From the NCBI GenBank assembly GCA_965277025.1, contig OZ255706.1, positions 496,001-560,000 of the forward strand: a stretch of 64,000 nucleotides of DNA. Reading direction: 5' to 3'. This DNA comes from Methylomarinum sp965277025. Its GTDB lineage: Bacteria > Pseudomonadota > Gammaproteobacteria > Methylococcales > Methylomonadaceae. The notes under the pieces were generated by a model that did no database searches, was not told where the DNA came from, and saw nothing but the letters and a program-made list of their open reading frames with translations. Shown here one piece after another: positions 55,780 through 63,881 of this stretch; within the stretch, counting starts at the first letter, position 1; each line of letters opens with the position of its first letter. The position numbers were made by a program, and so were the translations under genes.

Positions 55780-56303
55780 TGCAGTTCTTATCCGAACAAA
55801 TTGACTTGATTCGTCAGTTTTTGCTAGCTGGTGGCATCATTTTACAAGCAATACTCTGGGTTTGCGCTCTGCTCTGGTTTCTGATTGCTGAAAGATTGCT
55901 ATTTTTCAAAATGGATTATCCGGGCCTTTATCAACGCTATCTGGAGTACTGGCAGAAAAGAGACGATAAAAAATCCCATTATGCGCGTTTTTATCGCCGC
56001 TACCTGATTTCTGAAGCGACTGTCGCCATGCGGAAAACCCTGCCGATCATTAAAATGCTAACTGCCTTGAGTCCTTTACTCGGTCTGCTTGGCACGGTCA
56101 CTGGCATGATTCATGTCTTCGATGTCATGGCCATTACTGGAAACGGCAATGCCCGGGCAATGGCCTTAGGTATATCCCAGGCCACCATGCCCACCATGGC
56201 CGGCATGGTAGTCGCCATTACCGGACTTTATTTCAACCGTTTATTGGAACAGCGTATCAGCGATGAAACCCATCATTTAGCCGATGCTCTGCAATACCAC
56301 TAA
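55779..56303 (+). CDS. exbB: ExbB-type proton channel subunit
   Basis: 174 residues, MotA/TolQ/ExbB family: first helix LLAGGIILQAILWVCALLWFLIA, then helices with IIKMLTALSPLLGLLGTVTGMIHVF and ISQATMPTMAGMVVAITGLYFN. Starts on the last base of the ttpC-like stop, five bases before exbD. Confidence 0.93.
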   Translation: MQFLSEQIDLIRQFLLAGGIILQAILWVCALLWFLIAERLLFFKMDYPGLYQRYLEYWQKRDDKKSHYARFYRRYLISEATVAMRKTLPIIKMLTALSPLLGLLGTVTGMIHVFDVMAITGNGNARAMALGISQATMPTMAGMVVAITGLYFNRLLEQRISDETHHLADALQYH

Positions 56304-56308
56304 TTCTT

Positions 56309-56722
56309 ATGCGCCGAAAATCTTATCGTTCTAGCGACGAACAGCAAGCCGACATCGACATGACGCCGATGCTGGACATCGTCTTCATCATGTTGATTTT
56401 TTTTATCGTCACCACCTCCTTCGTCAAGGAATCCGGTATCGATGTCAACCGGCCGACAGCACAAACCGCCACCCGCCAGGAACAAGGGCATATCATCGTG
56501 GCAATTAAAGCAAACGGCGATGTCTGGATCGATAAACGCCAGGTGGATATTCGCGCCGTTCGAGCCAATGTCGCCCGGCTCCATGCCGAAAATCCGCTGG
56601 GGTCGGTAGTAATCGCTGCCGATAAAAACACCACTGTCGATCGCCTGACGCAAGTCATGGATCAAATTCGTTTAGCGGGCATTACTAATGCCGCCATCGC
56701 TACCGAGGCAGCCGCGCAGTGA
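56309..56722 (+). CDS. exbD: ExbD-type protein
   Basis: 137 residues. Single membrane helix MLDIVFIMLIFFIVTTSFV containing the essential aspartate of DMTPMLDIVFI, then a periplasmic domain (IKANGDVWIDKRQVDIR... VIAADKNTTVDRLTQVMDQIRLAGI). Overlaps the TonB gene by four bases. Confidence 0.94.
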   Translation: MRRKSYRSSDEQQADIDMTPMLDIVFIMLIFFIVTTSFVKESGIDVNRPTAQTATRQEQGHIIVAIKANGDVWIDKRQVDIRAVRANVARLHAENPLGSVVIAADKNTTVDRLTQVMDQIRLAGITNAAIATEAAAQ

Positions 56723-57351
56723 AACGTTTGCTTTTTGCCTTACTTTTCAGCCTGCTGGCGACATTTGCTTTGTTCTGGTTAATGCAATGGATGATCGTCA
56801 GTCAACAACAGCCTCAGCAAAAATCTGAAAAGCTGTTAATGACAGAATTTGTGCGTCTGAAAAAAGAGAGCAAAGTTCAAACCAAACAACGTAAATTACC
56901 CCAACCACCCCCGGAAAAACAACCGCCTCCACCGCCCACCATGGCAATGCAGAGCAATCCTGTTTCCAGCCAGGCCAATGCGCCCCAAATGAATATGCCG
57001 GCGCTGGATATCCCATTAAATAGCAGCCGCTTTGCCGGATCAGTAGTAACCGGTGTACAAATGGGCCGCGGAAAAATCAGTACCAACTTAATTCCGTTGG
57101 TCAGAATTCCACCCCGCTATCCCATGCGTGCCGCCAGACGCCGAATCGAAGGCTGGGTAAAAGTCGAATTTACCATTACCGAACAAGGTACAGTCAAAGA
57201 TGCTGTCATTGTGGAGTCTCAACCAGCCGATATTTTTGACCGGGCAGCTCTTAATGCCATTCGCCGTTGGAAATTCAAGCCTAAAATTATCGATAGCGTT
57301 CCTTTTGAACAACGCGCCATACAAATTCTGAAATTCAAATTATCAAAATGA
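56719..57351 (+). CDS. tonB: TonB protein (TonB2 type)
   Basis: 210 residues: one N-terminal helix LLFALLFSLLATFALFWLMQW, a proline-rich stretch (LPQPPPEKQPPPPPT), then the C-terminal TonB domain (RIPPRYPMRAARRRIEGWVKVEF, then AALNAIRRWKFKPKIID). Short linker like Vibrio TonB2. Overlaps the TPR gene by four bases. Confidence 0.93.
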   Translation: MKRLLFALLFSLLATFALFWLMQWMIVSQQQPQQKSEKLLMTEFVRLKKESKVQTKQRKLPQPPPEKQPPPPPTMAMQSNPVSSQANAPQMNMPALDIPLNSSRFAGSVVTGVQMGRGKISTNLIPLVRIPPRYPMRAARRRIEGWVKVEFTITEQGTVKDAVIVESQPADIFDRAALNAIRRWKFKPKIIDSVPFEQRAIQILKFKLSK

Positions 57352-58556
57352 CAATACGGGCTTTATTCTTTGTTTTTTGTATCAGCATTTCTTCCGGCCT
57401 TTGGGCGGAGAGTGGCAAAGCACCTTCAGTTTCTCCGTTTGTGTACAAAAAACTCACCCAGGTTGAAAAACAGATTAACCAAAAAGCCTATCGAGCTGCA
57501 GAACAAGCGCTGAAAAACCTGTCTGGCAAGGTAAAAGGTTATGAAAAAGCGGTTGTATTACGTTCATTATCATCTGTTTATGCACTACAGGAAAAATACA
57601 CACTGGCGGCCAGGCTTTTGGAGCAAGCCTTAAACCTAAAGGCATTACCTGATAAACAGGCATTACAGGCCCGATTGAACCTGGCTCAACTGTATATGGC
57701 AACCAAGCGATATTCCAAGGCAATCAAAATACTGAACCCTTGGCTGGCCGGTAACAAATCACTGGATACAGAAACCCACGCCATGCTGGCCAATGCCTAT
57801 GTACAACTCAAACAATATCGCAAAGCTTTGCCGCATATTCAGCAGGCCATCCGGCAAAGCAAAAAGCCACCTGAATCCTGGTATCAACTGAATCTGGCTC
57901 TCTATTATGGGCTCAATCAATACCAGCCCGCCGCTCGCCTGCTGGAAAAACTGTTACATCGTCATCCAGATAAAAAAGCCTACTGGAATCAACTGGCTTC
58001 AGTCTATCAACAATTGAGACAGTACAAAAAAGCAGTCAGCGTCAAATACCTGATGTATAAAAGCCGCTTACTGAATAGTGAAAAAGATATATTGGATCTG
58101 GTCAATTTATTCATTTACGCCGGCGCTCCCTACAAAGGGGGACGCATTCTTCAACAGAATTTTAAAGCGGGAAAAGTACGGCAAACAGCCAAAAACTGGG
58201 AAACCCTGGCAAATGCCTGGCAGCAAGCCAGAGAGTCCGATCTGGCCTTGACGGCTCTGAATAAAGCAGCCGCATTAAGTGGTAAAGGGCAGCTTTATTT
58301 GCAATTAGCGCAAATTTATATTGAAAAGGAAAACTGGCCCAAAGCCATTAGCACCAGTCAAAAAGCCTTACAAAAAGGCGGGTTGAAAAACCCGGGCCAG
58401 GCCTATGTTTTATTGGGCATCAGTCAGTATGAGGCAGGACAATATCAAAAGGCGATCCGTGCTTTCCAACAGGCGGCAAAATTTAAAAGACAACGAAAAA
58501 CAGCGCAGCAATGGCTGGGCTATTTAAATAGCGAACGATCCTTCAGCGCAAAATAA
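57348..58556 (+). CDS. TPR-repeat periplasmic protein of the TonB2 operon
   Basis: 402 residues. Signal peptide MTIRALFFVFCISISSGLWA. About nine TPR units, for example EKYTLAARLLEQALNLKA, KRYSKAIKILNPWLAG, KQYRKALPHIQQAIRQ, ENWPKAISTSQKALQKG, GQYQKAIRAFQQAAKF. TPR genes end TonB2 clusters in several gammaproteobacteria, but the role is unknown. Confidence 0.9.
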   Translation: MTIRALFFVFCISISSGLWAESGKAPSVSPFVYKKLTQVEKQINQKAYRAAEQALKNLSGKVKGYEKAVVLRSLSSVYALQEKYTLAARLLEQALNLKALPDKQALQARLNLAQLYMATKRYSKAIKILNPWLAGNKSLDTETHAMLANAYVQLKQYRKALPHIQQAIRQSKKPPESWYQLNLALYYGLNQYQPAARLLEKLLHRHPDKKAYWNQLASVYQQLRQYKKAVSVKYLMYKSRLLNSEKDILDLVNLFIYAGAPYKGGRILQQNFKAGKVRQTAKNWETLANAWQQARESDLALTALNKAAALSGKGQLYLQLAQIYIEKENWPKAISTSQKALQKGGLKNPGQAYVLLGISQYEAGQYQKAIRAFQQAAKFKRQRKTAQQWLGYLNSERSFSAK

Positions 58557-58574
58557 AAACTTTGAAGCTTCCTG

Positions 58575-58610
58575 TCAACTTAGAACCGCTGATTTGTTCA
58601 GCGTTTCCCA
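58575..58610. repeat. Fragment of dispersed intergenic repeat
   Basis: GAACCGCTGATTTGTTCAGCG, read in two arms (CGCTGA / TTCAGCG), the half-module also found at 32340-32362. Lies between the converging TPR and AP2-like genes and may help end transcription. Confidence 0.45.
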
Positions 58611-58615
58611 AAAGA

Positions 58616-59128
58616 TCAATATACGACATTTAATTCAGGATCTTCATAAAGCCGTTTTTTCTTCCAGCCGGCAAATTTACTGTCATCAAACTGCAAATCA
58701 TGATCGATTGCATGTTCATAACAGCTGCGAAACAATCGGGCTGTTCTGAAAGCATGTAATTCATCATCGGCTGTCACGATATCCACATTGCCAACTTGAA
58801 AGGTTTTGTTGCGGGATTTATTATCTTTTACCCAAAAAACAGTATAGCAAAGATAGCTTTTATCCTTACGGTGATCGTATTTAATCGTTCTGGAAACCCC
58901 GGTCACCCCCGTCGTTGTCTTGTTTTTAGGTGGCTTTAGAAAACGTGTCTGGCTGCCTTTCAATACCACCAGCATCTGATCACGCCAGGCGATCGCCGCT
59001 TGTAATGACTTGTTTTTATTCCCCCATAATTTATGCGAGAAATAACGGCTGCTTTCCTTACCGCGTCTTACAATACGGACTTGATAACCGAATGCATCCG
59101 GCTCCGTAATATGTTTTACTTTTGCCAT
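58616..59128 (-). CDS. AP2-like DNA-binding domain protein
   Basis: 170 residues from ATG 59128 (AGAGG upstream). The N-terminal part GYQVRIVRRGKESSRYFSHKLWGNKNKSLQAAIAWRDQ and the middle GVTGVSRTIKYDHRKDKSYLCYTVFWVKDNKSRNKTFQVG look like AP2/ERF-type beta-sheet DNA-binding repeats known in some bacterial and phage HNH-linked proteins. No nuclease motif is present. Basic overall. Function unknown; DNA binding is inferred. Confidence 0.65.
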   Translation of the reverse strand: MAKVKHITEPDAFGYQVRIVRRGKESSRYFSHKLWGNKNKSLQAAIAWRDQMLVVLKGSQTRFLKPPKNKTTTGVTGVSRTIKYDHRKDKSYLCYTVFWVKDNKSRNKTFQVGNVDIVTADDELHAFRTARLFRSCYEHAIDHDLQFDDSKFAGWKKKRLYEDPELNVVY

Positions 59129-59379
59129 AAAACCTCTAATAATCAATAATAACCCCCACTGGGTTGACGGGTGCAAAAACTGACAAACCGCTAAGATTTG
59201 TTGTTAATGATGTAATTCTTTGATTACGAATTATCAGCAAAATAAAAAATAAATCAAGTAAAATATTTATTTCTGTGGACTAATTCCGACTATTTTAGTG
59301 TAGAATAATGCTATCGCATGACATGTTCACTGCGATCTGTTATAAACCTTTGTTTCATAACTTATTTGGAGAGAAAAAA

Positions 59380-59982
59380 ATGAGCGTTCTAGTAGGTAAA
59401 CCAGCCCCAGACTTTACAGTTCCTGCCGTATTAGGCGACGGCCAGATTGTTGATGCTTTCAACTTTGCTGAAGCAACCCGTGGAAAATATGCTGTTGTTT
59501 TCTTCTATCCACTGGATTTTACATTTGTTTGCCCAAGCGAACTGATTGCTCTGAATCATCGTCTCGATGAATTCAAAAGCCGTGGCGTTGAAGTTATTGC
59601 CGTTTCTATCGACTCTCATTTTACTCACAACGCCTGGCGTAACACGCCAGTTAACGAAGGTGGTATCGGCCCGGTTCGTTATACAATGGCGGCAGACATT
59701 ACACATGAAATTTGCAAAGCTTACGATGTTGAAGCCGAAAGCGGCGTCGCTTATCGTGGCAGCTTCCTGATCGACCAAAACGGCGTCGTTCGCCATCAAG
59801 TGGTCAACGATTTGCCATTAGGTCGTAACATGGACGAGTTACTCCGTATGGTTGATGCGCTGCAATTCCATGAAGAACACGGCGAAGTATGCCCTGCTGG
59901 CTGGCACAAAGGTGAATCAGGTATGGATGCAAGCCCTGAAGGTGTTGCTAAATACCTGGCTGAAAATGCTGACAAACTGTAA
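59380..59982 (+). CDS. 2-Cys peroxiredoxin (AhpC/TSA family)
   Basis: Reduces peroxides using thiols; 200 residues from ATG 59380 with TTGGAGAGAAAA upstream. Peroxidatic cysteine in FYPLDFTFVCPSELIAL near residue 50; resolving cysteine in GEVCPAGWHKG near 170. The Thr of the active site is in LDFTFVC. Single gene with its own terminator. Confidence 0.95.
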   Translation: MSVLVGKPAPDFTVPAVLGDGQIVDAFNFAEATRGKYAVVFFYPLDFTFVCPSELIALNHRLDEFKSRGVEVIAVSIDSHFTHNAWRNTPVNEGGIGPVRYTMAADITHEICKAYDVEAESGVAYRGSFLIDQNGVVRHQVVNDLPLGRNMDELLRMVDALQFHEEHGEVCPAGWHKGESGMDASPEGVAKYLAENADKL

Positions 59983-60005
59983 GAAAAATCGGTAACAGCC
60001 CGATT

Positions 60006-60040
60006 AAAAAAGGCGCAGTCCTATGGATGCGCCTTTTTTT
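60006..60040 (+). terminator. Rho-independent terminator after peroxiredoxin gene
   Basis: Stem AAAAAGGCGCA / TGCGCCTTTTT, loop of about 11 bases, followed by T-run; 24 bases after the stop codon. Confidence 0.9.
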
Positions 60041-60065
60041 ATGAGCGACCTGAAATTTACGGTAA

Positions 60066-61208
60066 CTAACTCCGCAACCCCCAGATAGCATGTAAGTCTA
60101 TTTCTACATTTTCTGGACGGGAGACAATATCCACAATGCCATAATATTCTTCCTTCGCAGTATTTTTACGCTCCATACATTGGTAAACCTTGCCGGAAGC
60201 GGAAAGAACTGGCAGAACGATCGGTTTATTGGTTTTACGGCCATGATGAATGACAATAGCGATATCGCCGTTAACCAGTTTGACGAATGATCCTGGCGGA
60301 TAAACGCCTATCTCTTTTATCAGTGCTTCCGCCAACTGTGCGTCAACGCTGGCGCCGCGCTGGAGAAATATTTCCCGCAGCGCTTTTTTGACAAAAAACC
60401 CATCCCGATATTTTCTGGGCAAAACCATAGCGCTATAAATATCCGATAAAGATAAAATTCGCGCATACAAATTAATCTCATCTCCCTTAAGTCCTTCGGG
60501 ATAACCTGAGCCATCCAATTTTTCGTGATGCTGGGCAACGGCCTTAAGCCAGACTTTATTGCCAACACCCTGTTGTCGCAAGATTTTTTCGCCAACTGCT
60601 GGGTGTTGACAGATTGCCTGTTTCTGCTCGACCGTTAAAGGCTCTTTTTGGCGAGTCAGCTTCTCCTGCAACTCCATCATGCCAATATTTTGGCTTAAAG
60701 CGGCCGCCACGACATTCTGTCTGATCTTGACGGGCACGCTTTTTCTTCGTAATAGCAATTCCGTCAACATGGCGCACAAAACAGGATGAACCTGAGTATA
60801 TAGACTTTCCTGATCTAACAATATTGCCCCGAGTATGGCGTCTTTATTCTCCGTACATAACTTCTGAATAACCTGGGCGATTTTCACAATACGCTGAGAG
60901 TAATCAGGCTGTAAGACTCCTCTGACCATATCGGACAGGATACGATGATTATGCTGCCTGATGGCATTCAAGACATTAAAAGGAGAAGCCATTCCATATT
61001 CGACCTGACTATTTTCACGTCTTTCTTCTTCAGCCGTGGCTTCGCGAAACAGTCCTCGCGTCAATAAGATATATTTTTGATACTCCGAAATGACTTTCTC
61101 TCCCTGATTGAACAACAACTCCCCATCGGGACCATAAACCGTCCAAGGCAACGGCTGATCGATCAGTATTTCATCGGCTTTAAGTTGAACTTTAAATCCT
61201 TGAGACAT
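60066..61208 (-). CDS. HD-GYP-like domain protein with degenerate HD motif
   Basis: 380 residues from ATG 61208 (MSQGFKVQLKADE). N-terminal region (about 1-110) with PWTVYGPDGELLFNQGEKV, a DUF3391-like start. The HD-GYP domain has HHEKLDGSGYPEGLKGDEI (GYP motif) and LSLSDIYSAMVLPRKYR, but the leading HD motif (normally LHDIGK) reads LSQNIGM. So the metal site is incomplete and c-di-GMP cleavage is doubtful. C-terminal small domain (GDIAIVIHHGRKTNKPIVLPV) resembles that of other HD-GYP proteins. Confidence 0.82.
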   Translation of the reverse strand: MSQGFKVQLKADEILIDQPLPWTVYGPDGELLFNQGEKVISEYQKYILLTRGLFREATAEEERRENSQVEYGMASPFNVLNAIRQHNHRILSDMVRGVLQPDYSQRIVKIAQVIQKLCTENKDAILGAILLDQESLYTQVHPVLCAMLTELLLRRKSVPVKIRQNVVAAALSQNIGMMELQEKLTRQKEPLTVEQKQAICQHPAVGEKILRQQGVGNKVWLKAVAQHHEKLDGSGYPEGLKGDEINLYARILSLSDIYSAMVLPRKYRDGFFVKKALREIFLQRGASVDAQLAEALIKEIGVYPPGSFVKLVNGDIAIVIHHGRKTNKPIVLPVLSASGKVYQCMERKNTAKEEYYGIVDIVSRPENVEIDLHAIWGLRS

Positions 61209-61396
61209 CTTAAGGTGAACAATTAGCAAAAAAAAACGGAAAAAACTATAACAGTAGTAAAATAGATACTTATATACACAAAAATCCGTGGTGACAACGC
61301 AGCACAGAGGCACCCCGGATTCAGGCTCATAGTGAAACTCACTACTTGCCGATACATTTTTTGGAATCTCCTTAGCCCAGGTTCTATATAACTATA

Positions 61397-62008
61397 GTGA
61401 ACATTAAAATAGAAAACTTAGTACAAACTCGCATTCCTACTGTACATGGTGAATTTATTCTGCATTATTTCACCAACAGTCTGGATGAAAAGGAGCATGT
61501 CGCATTTGTCAAAGGCGATGTTCGAGGAAAAGACCAGGTCCCGGTCCGCATCCATTCCGAATGTTTCACCGGGGACGTTTTGGGTTCTCTACGTTGTGAT
61601 TGTGGCGAACAACTGGAAATGGCTCTGGAAATGATAGAACAAGCCGGTCTCGGCGTACTGATTTATCTCAGACAGGAAGGCCGCGGCATTGGTCTGTTAA
61701 ATAAACTCAAAGCCTATAACTTGCAAGACCAGGGTATGGATACGGTTGACGCCAACATCCACCTGGGGCATGAAGCGGATGAACGGGAATACGATATTGC
61801 CGCATTGATTCTTGACGATTTAGGGGTTAACTCGGTTGCATTGATAACCAATAACCCGCAGAAAATTGACGAACTAAAACGCCTGGGCATCCAGGTTGAT
61901 CGCCGCATTCCGGTTGAACCCAGCATCCATAACGATAACCGCAACTATTTAAAAACCAAAGTGCAAAAAATGCGTCATATGCTATCGGTTGAAAAAAAAG
62001 AACAATAG
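61397..62008 (+). CDS. ribA: GTP cyclohydrolase II
   Basis: First committed step of riboflavin synthesis, 203 residues. Zinc ligands in ECFTGDVLGSLRCDCG, catalytic segment LIYLRQEGRGIGLLNKLKAY, and C-terminal TNNPQKIDELKRLGI. The start is a GTG at 61397 (VNIKIENLVQ); no ATG is in range. No FMN riboswitch was recognised upstream. Confidence 0.94.
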   Translation: MNIKIENLVQTRIPTVHGEFILHYFTNSLDEKEHVAFVKGDVRGKDQVPVRIHSECFTGDVLGSLRCDCGEQLEMALEMIEQAGLGVLIYLRQEGRGIGLLNKLKAYNLQDQGMDTVDANIHLGHEADEREYDIAALILDDLGVNSVALITNNPQKIDELKRLGIQVDRRIPVEPSIHNDNRNYLKTKVQKMRHMLSVEKKEQ

Positions 62009-62013
62009 AACCA

Positions 62014-62818
62014 ATGGAAAAATTACCCGTTTCAGCGCTAAAACTCAACATTAGCCTGGATTCAAACTATACCCAAACTTCTGATATTTCCTCAACAGAG
62101 CAAAATATTCTTGGTCAACAGCGTGCCAAATCGGCGCTGGTCTTCGGTGTCGCCATGCAAACGCCTGGCTATAATATTTATGTCATGGGTGAACCCGGCA
62201 CCGGCCGCTTATCGATGATCACCGACCATCTCAGCCAGCATGCCCATCAACAAGAAGCGCCTGCGGCCTATGCTTATGTGGAAAACTTTGAAAACCCGCG
62301 CGAACCAATCGCTATACAACTTCCTGCCGGACAAGGTGGCGAATTCAATAAAGACATCGAAAAATTGATCGACAATTTACTGGCGACTTTTCCAGCCGCC
62401 TTTGAAAGCCCGACTTATCAACAAAAAAAACGGCCATCGAACGCCGTTTCAACCAGCGCTACAACAAAGCTATCGAGCAGGTTGAGAAAAAAGCCCGCAG
62501 CATGAATATTGCCTTGTTCCGCGATAATGAAAGCATCACTTTTCTGCCTGTTCGTGACAACAAGGCCCTGGATGAAGATGAGTTCATGCTGCTTTCAGAT
62601 GAAGAGCGTGAAGACTTTCTAAAGCATGTTGAACAATTGGAAGAGTTTCTTAACGAAGCCTTGCTGGAATTGCCGCAATGGCGTCGCACCCTGGTTGATG
62701 AACTGCGTCAACTCGACAGCCAGACCATCGAACAAGCCATCGCGCCATTATTCATCGATCTCAAGAAAAAATATCAGCATGTCGATGATGTCATCACTTA
62801 TCTGACTGACTTAACAAC
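62014..62818 (+). pseudogene. Lon-like AAA+ protease family protein, N-terminal fragment, frameshifted and truncated
   Basis: Starts MEKLPVSALKLNISLDSNY and has YNIYVMGEPGTGRLSMITDHL, the AAA_32-type Lon N-terminal region. The A8 tract near 62425 breaks the frame; nine A would give QQKKTAIERRFNQRYNKAIEQVEKKARSMNIALF, joining the second frame, which runs to YLTDLTTTR. There an IS200/IS605 element enters. No downstream Lon domain (AAA core, S16 protease) is found in the rest of the window, so the gene is a remnant of about one third. It starts five bases after the ribA stop. Confidence 0.78.
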
Positions 62819-63382
62819 CACCCGCTAAAAGCGGGTGGGTTCGTATTACGGACTGAAAGTCCGGATACGCGTCGACTAAACGACGCGTCTTAATCAGGCT
62901 CCATCTTAAAATTATCGTTTGGATTAGGTTCAAAGTGATGTTCCAAATATTGTTTGATCATCTCATCGGTCATTTGACCAACGGTGACGCAAAAATACCC
63001 ACGCGCCCAAAAATGTCTTCCCCAGTATCGCTTTTTCAAGTGAGGAAACTCTTCGAACAGATAGCTCGAACTCCTTCCTTTGATTCGCCTCATGATTTCG
63101 CTGGGTGCCATATTCGGCGGTGCACTCACCAAAATATGGACATGGTCTCTGCTCACCACGCCTTTTATAATCCGTATCTCAAACGCTTCGCAGGTCTGCC
63201 GCACCAAGTCCCTTACTCGTTCTGCTATTTCACCTCTGAGCACTTTGTAGCGATATTTGGTTACCCAAACAAAATGGTACTCAATTTGATAAACCGTATG
63301 ACTACCATATCTATAGTCCATTGCCACCTCCTTGGCCGTATTATCGCAGCTAAAGCTGACCGGCTAAAGCCGGTGGTTTAAA
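62815..63382 (-). mobile_element. IS200/IS605-type element
   Basis: TnpA gene framed by subterminal hairpins: CCCGCTAAAAGCGGG at the left and CCGGCTAAAGCCGG at the right; further short hairpins (GGACTGAAAGTCC; CGTCGACTAAACGACG) lie beside the left end. No inverted terminal repeats and no target duplication, as usual for single-strand transposition. No tnpB. Borders are approximate. Confidence 0.82.
62890..63327 (-). CDS. tnpA: IS200-type Y1 transposase TnpA
   Basis: 145 residues. HUH motif in VSRDHVHILVSAPP and catalytic tyrosine in MIKQYLEHHF near residue 126. Start MAMDYRYGSHTVYQIEYHFVW with typical YHFVWVTKYRYKVL. Intact, so probably active. Confidence 0.94.
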   Translation of the reverse strand: MAMDYRYGSHTVYQIEYHFVWVTKYRYKVLRGEIAERVRDLVRQTCEAFEIRIIKGVVSRDHVHILVSAPPNMAPSEIMRRIKGRSSSYLFEEFPHLKKRYWGRHFWARGYFCVTVGQMTDEMIKQYLEHHFEPNPNDNFKMEPD

Positions 63383-63440
63383 CCTTATGATGGAAAATTA
63401 ATTGAAACATAACAAAAAATCCAGCGGACGGCTAAAAGCA

Positions 63441-63484
63441 AGGTAGCCCTGATGGAGCTTGCGGAATCCGGGATAGCTACCCGA
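63441..63484. repeat. Hairpin of a widespread intergenic repeat type
   Basis: GGTAGCCC..GATGGAGCTTGCGGAATCCGGG..AGCTACC can form a stem GGTAGC / GCTACC with an inner GGATTCC-type pairing. This type of GGATGGAGC-GCGGAATCC unit is common between genes in gammaproteobacteria. The 555-base gap 63328-63881 otherwise contains the IS end, this hairpin and the IS3 relic. Confidence 0.45.
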
Positions 63485-63626
63485 GATGCCGATTCTCCCT
63501 CTCGTTGCCGATTGATGAAAAGTCGCTTTACAAATTAACTTACAAAAATGGCTCTTGTTCCCATGGCGAACCATGGGAACAAGAGCTTGCAGGAGCCAGA
63601 GTCAGCAAGGAAAATAGGGGTCAGAG

Positions 63627-63703
63627 CAATTAAGCCTAATTGTTATGAGAGTTCTATCTTAAACTCTCTAATAATTTATCTGGACAATAGGGGGCACTTT
63701 ATG
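63627..63703 (+). mobile_element. Relic of an IS3-family right end
   Basis: TTATGAGAGTTCTATCTTAAA and TCTCTAATAATTTATCTGGAC, then CAATAGGGGGCACTTTATG, closely match the last 80 bases of the IS3 copy at 29183-30526 with about ten changes. No transposase sequence is attached, so it is a solo, diverged end. Confidence 0.75.
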
Positions 63704-63809
63704 AGAGCTTAGGAATAGAGCTTTACCTTTAATCTTCTAAATAGTTCCCATCTATAAATGCTAAAACATTGAAATACAAACAAAAAGCCGCCAAAAGGTG
63801 CTGATAAAT

Positions 63810-63873
63810 CCGGTGTTGGATGGTATAATTATGCACTAAGTCATTGAAACATAATGAAACCATCCCACACCGG
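63810..63873 (+). promoter_or_regulatory. Inverted repeat and -10 box ahead of ISNCY-type transposase
   Basis: CCGGTGTTGGATGGT (63810-63824) is matched by ACCATCCCACACCGG (63859-63873). A TATAAT (63824-63829) starts at the end of the first arm. Probably the transposase promoter with an auto-regulatory palindrome, or part of the element's end. Confidence 0.45.
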
Positions 63874-63881
63874 AGATAACA

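Noticed and set aside
61280..61396. Possible riboswitch before ribA
   Set aside because: The leader has some pairing (CACTACTTGCC, GGCACC) but lacks the conserved FMN aptamer blocks, so no riboswitch is claimed.
63420..63600. Possible c-di-GMP or other riboswitch or CRISPR-like repeats
   Set aside because: The GGTAGC..GCTACC hairpin matches a common intergenic repeat type; no regular spacing or aptamer core is present.
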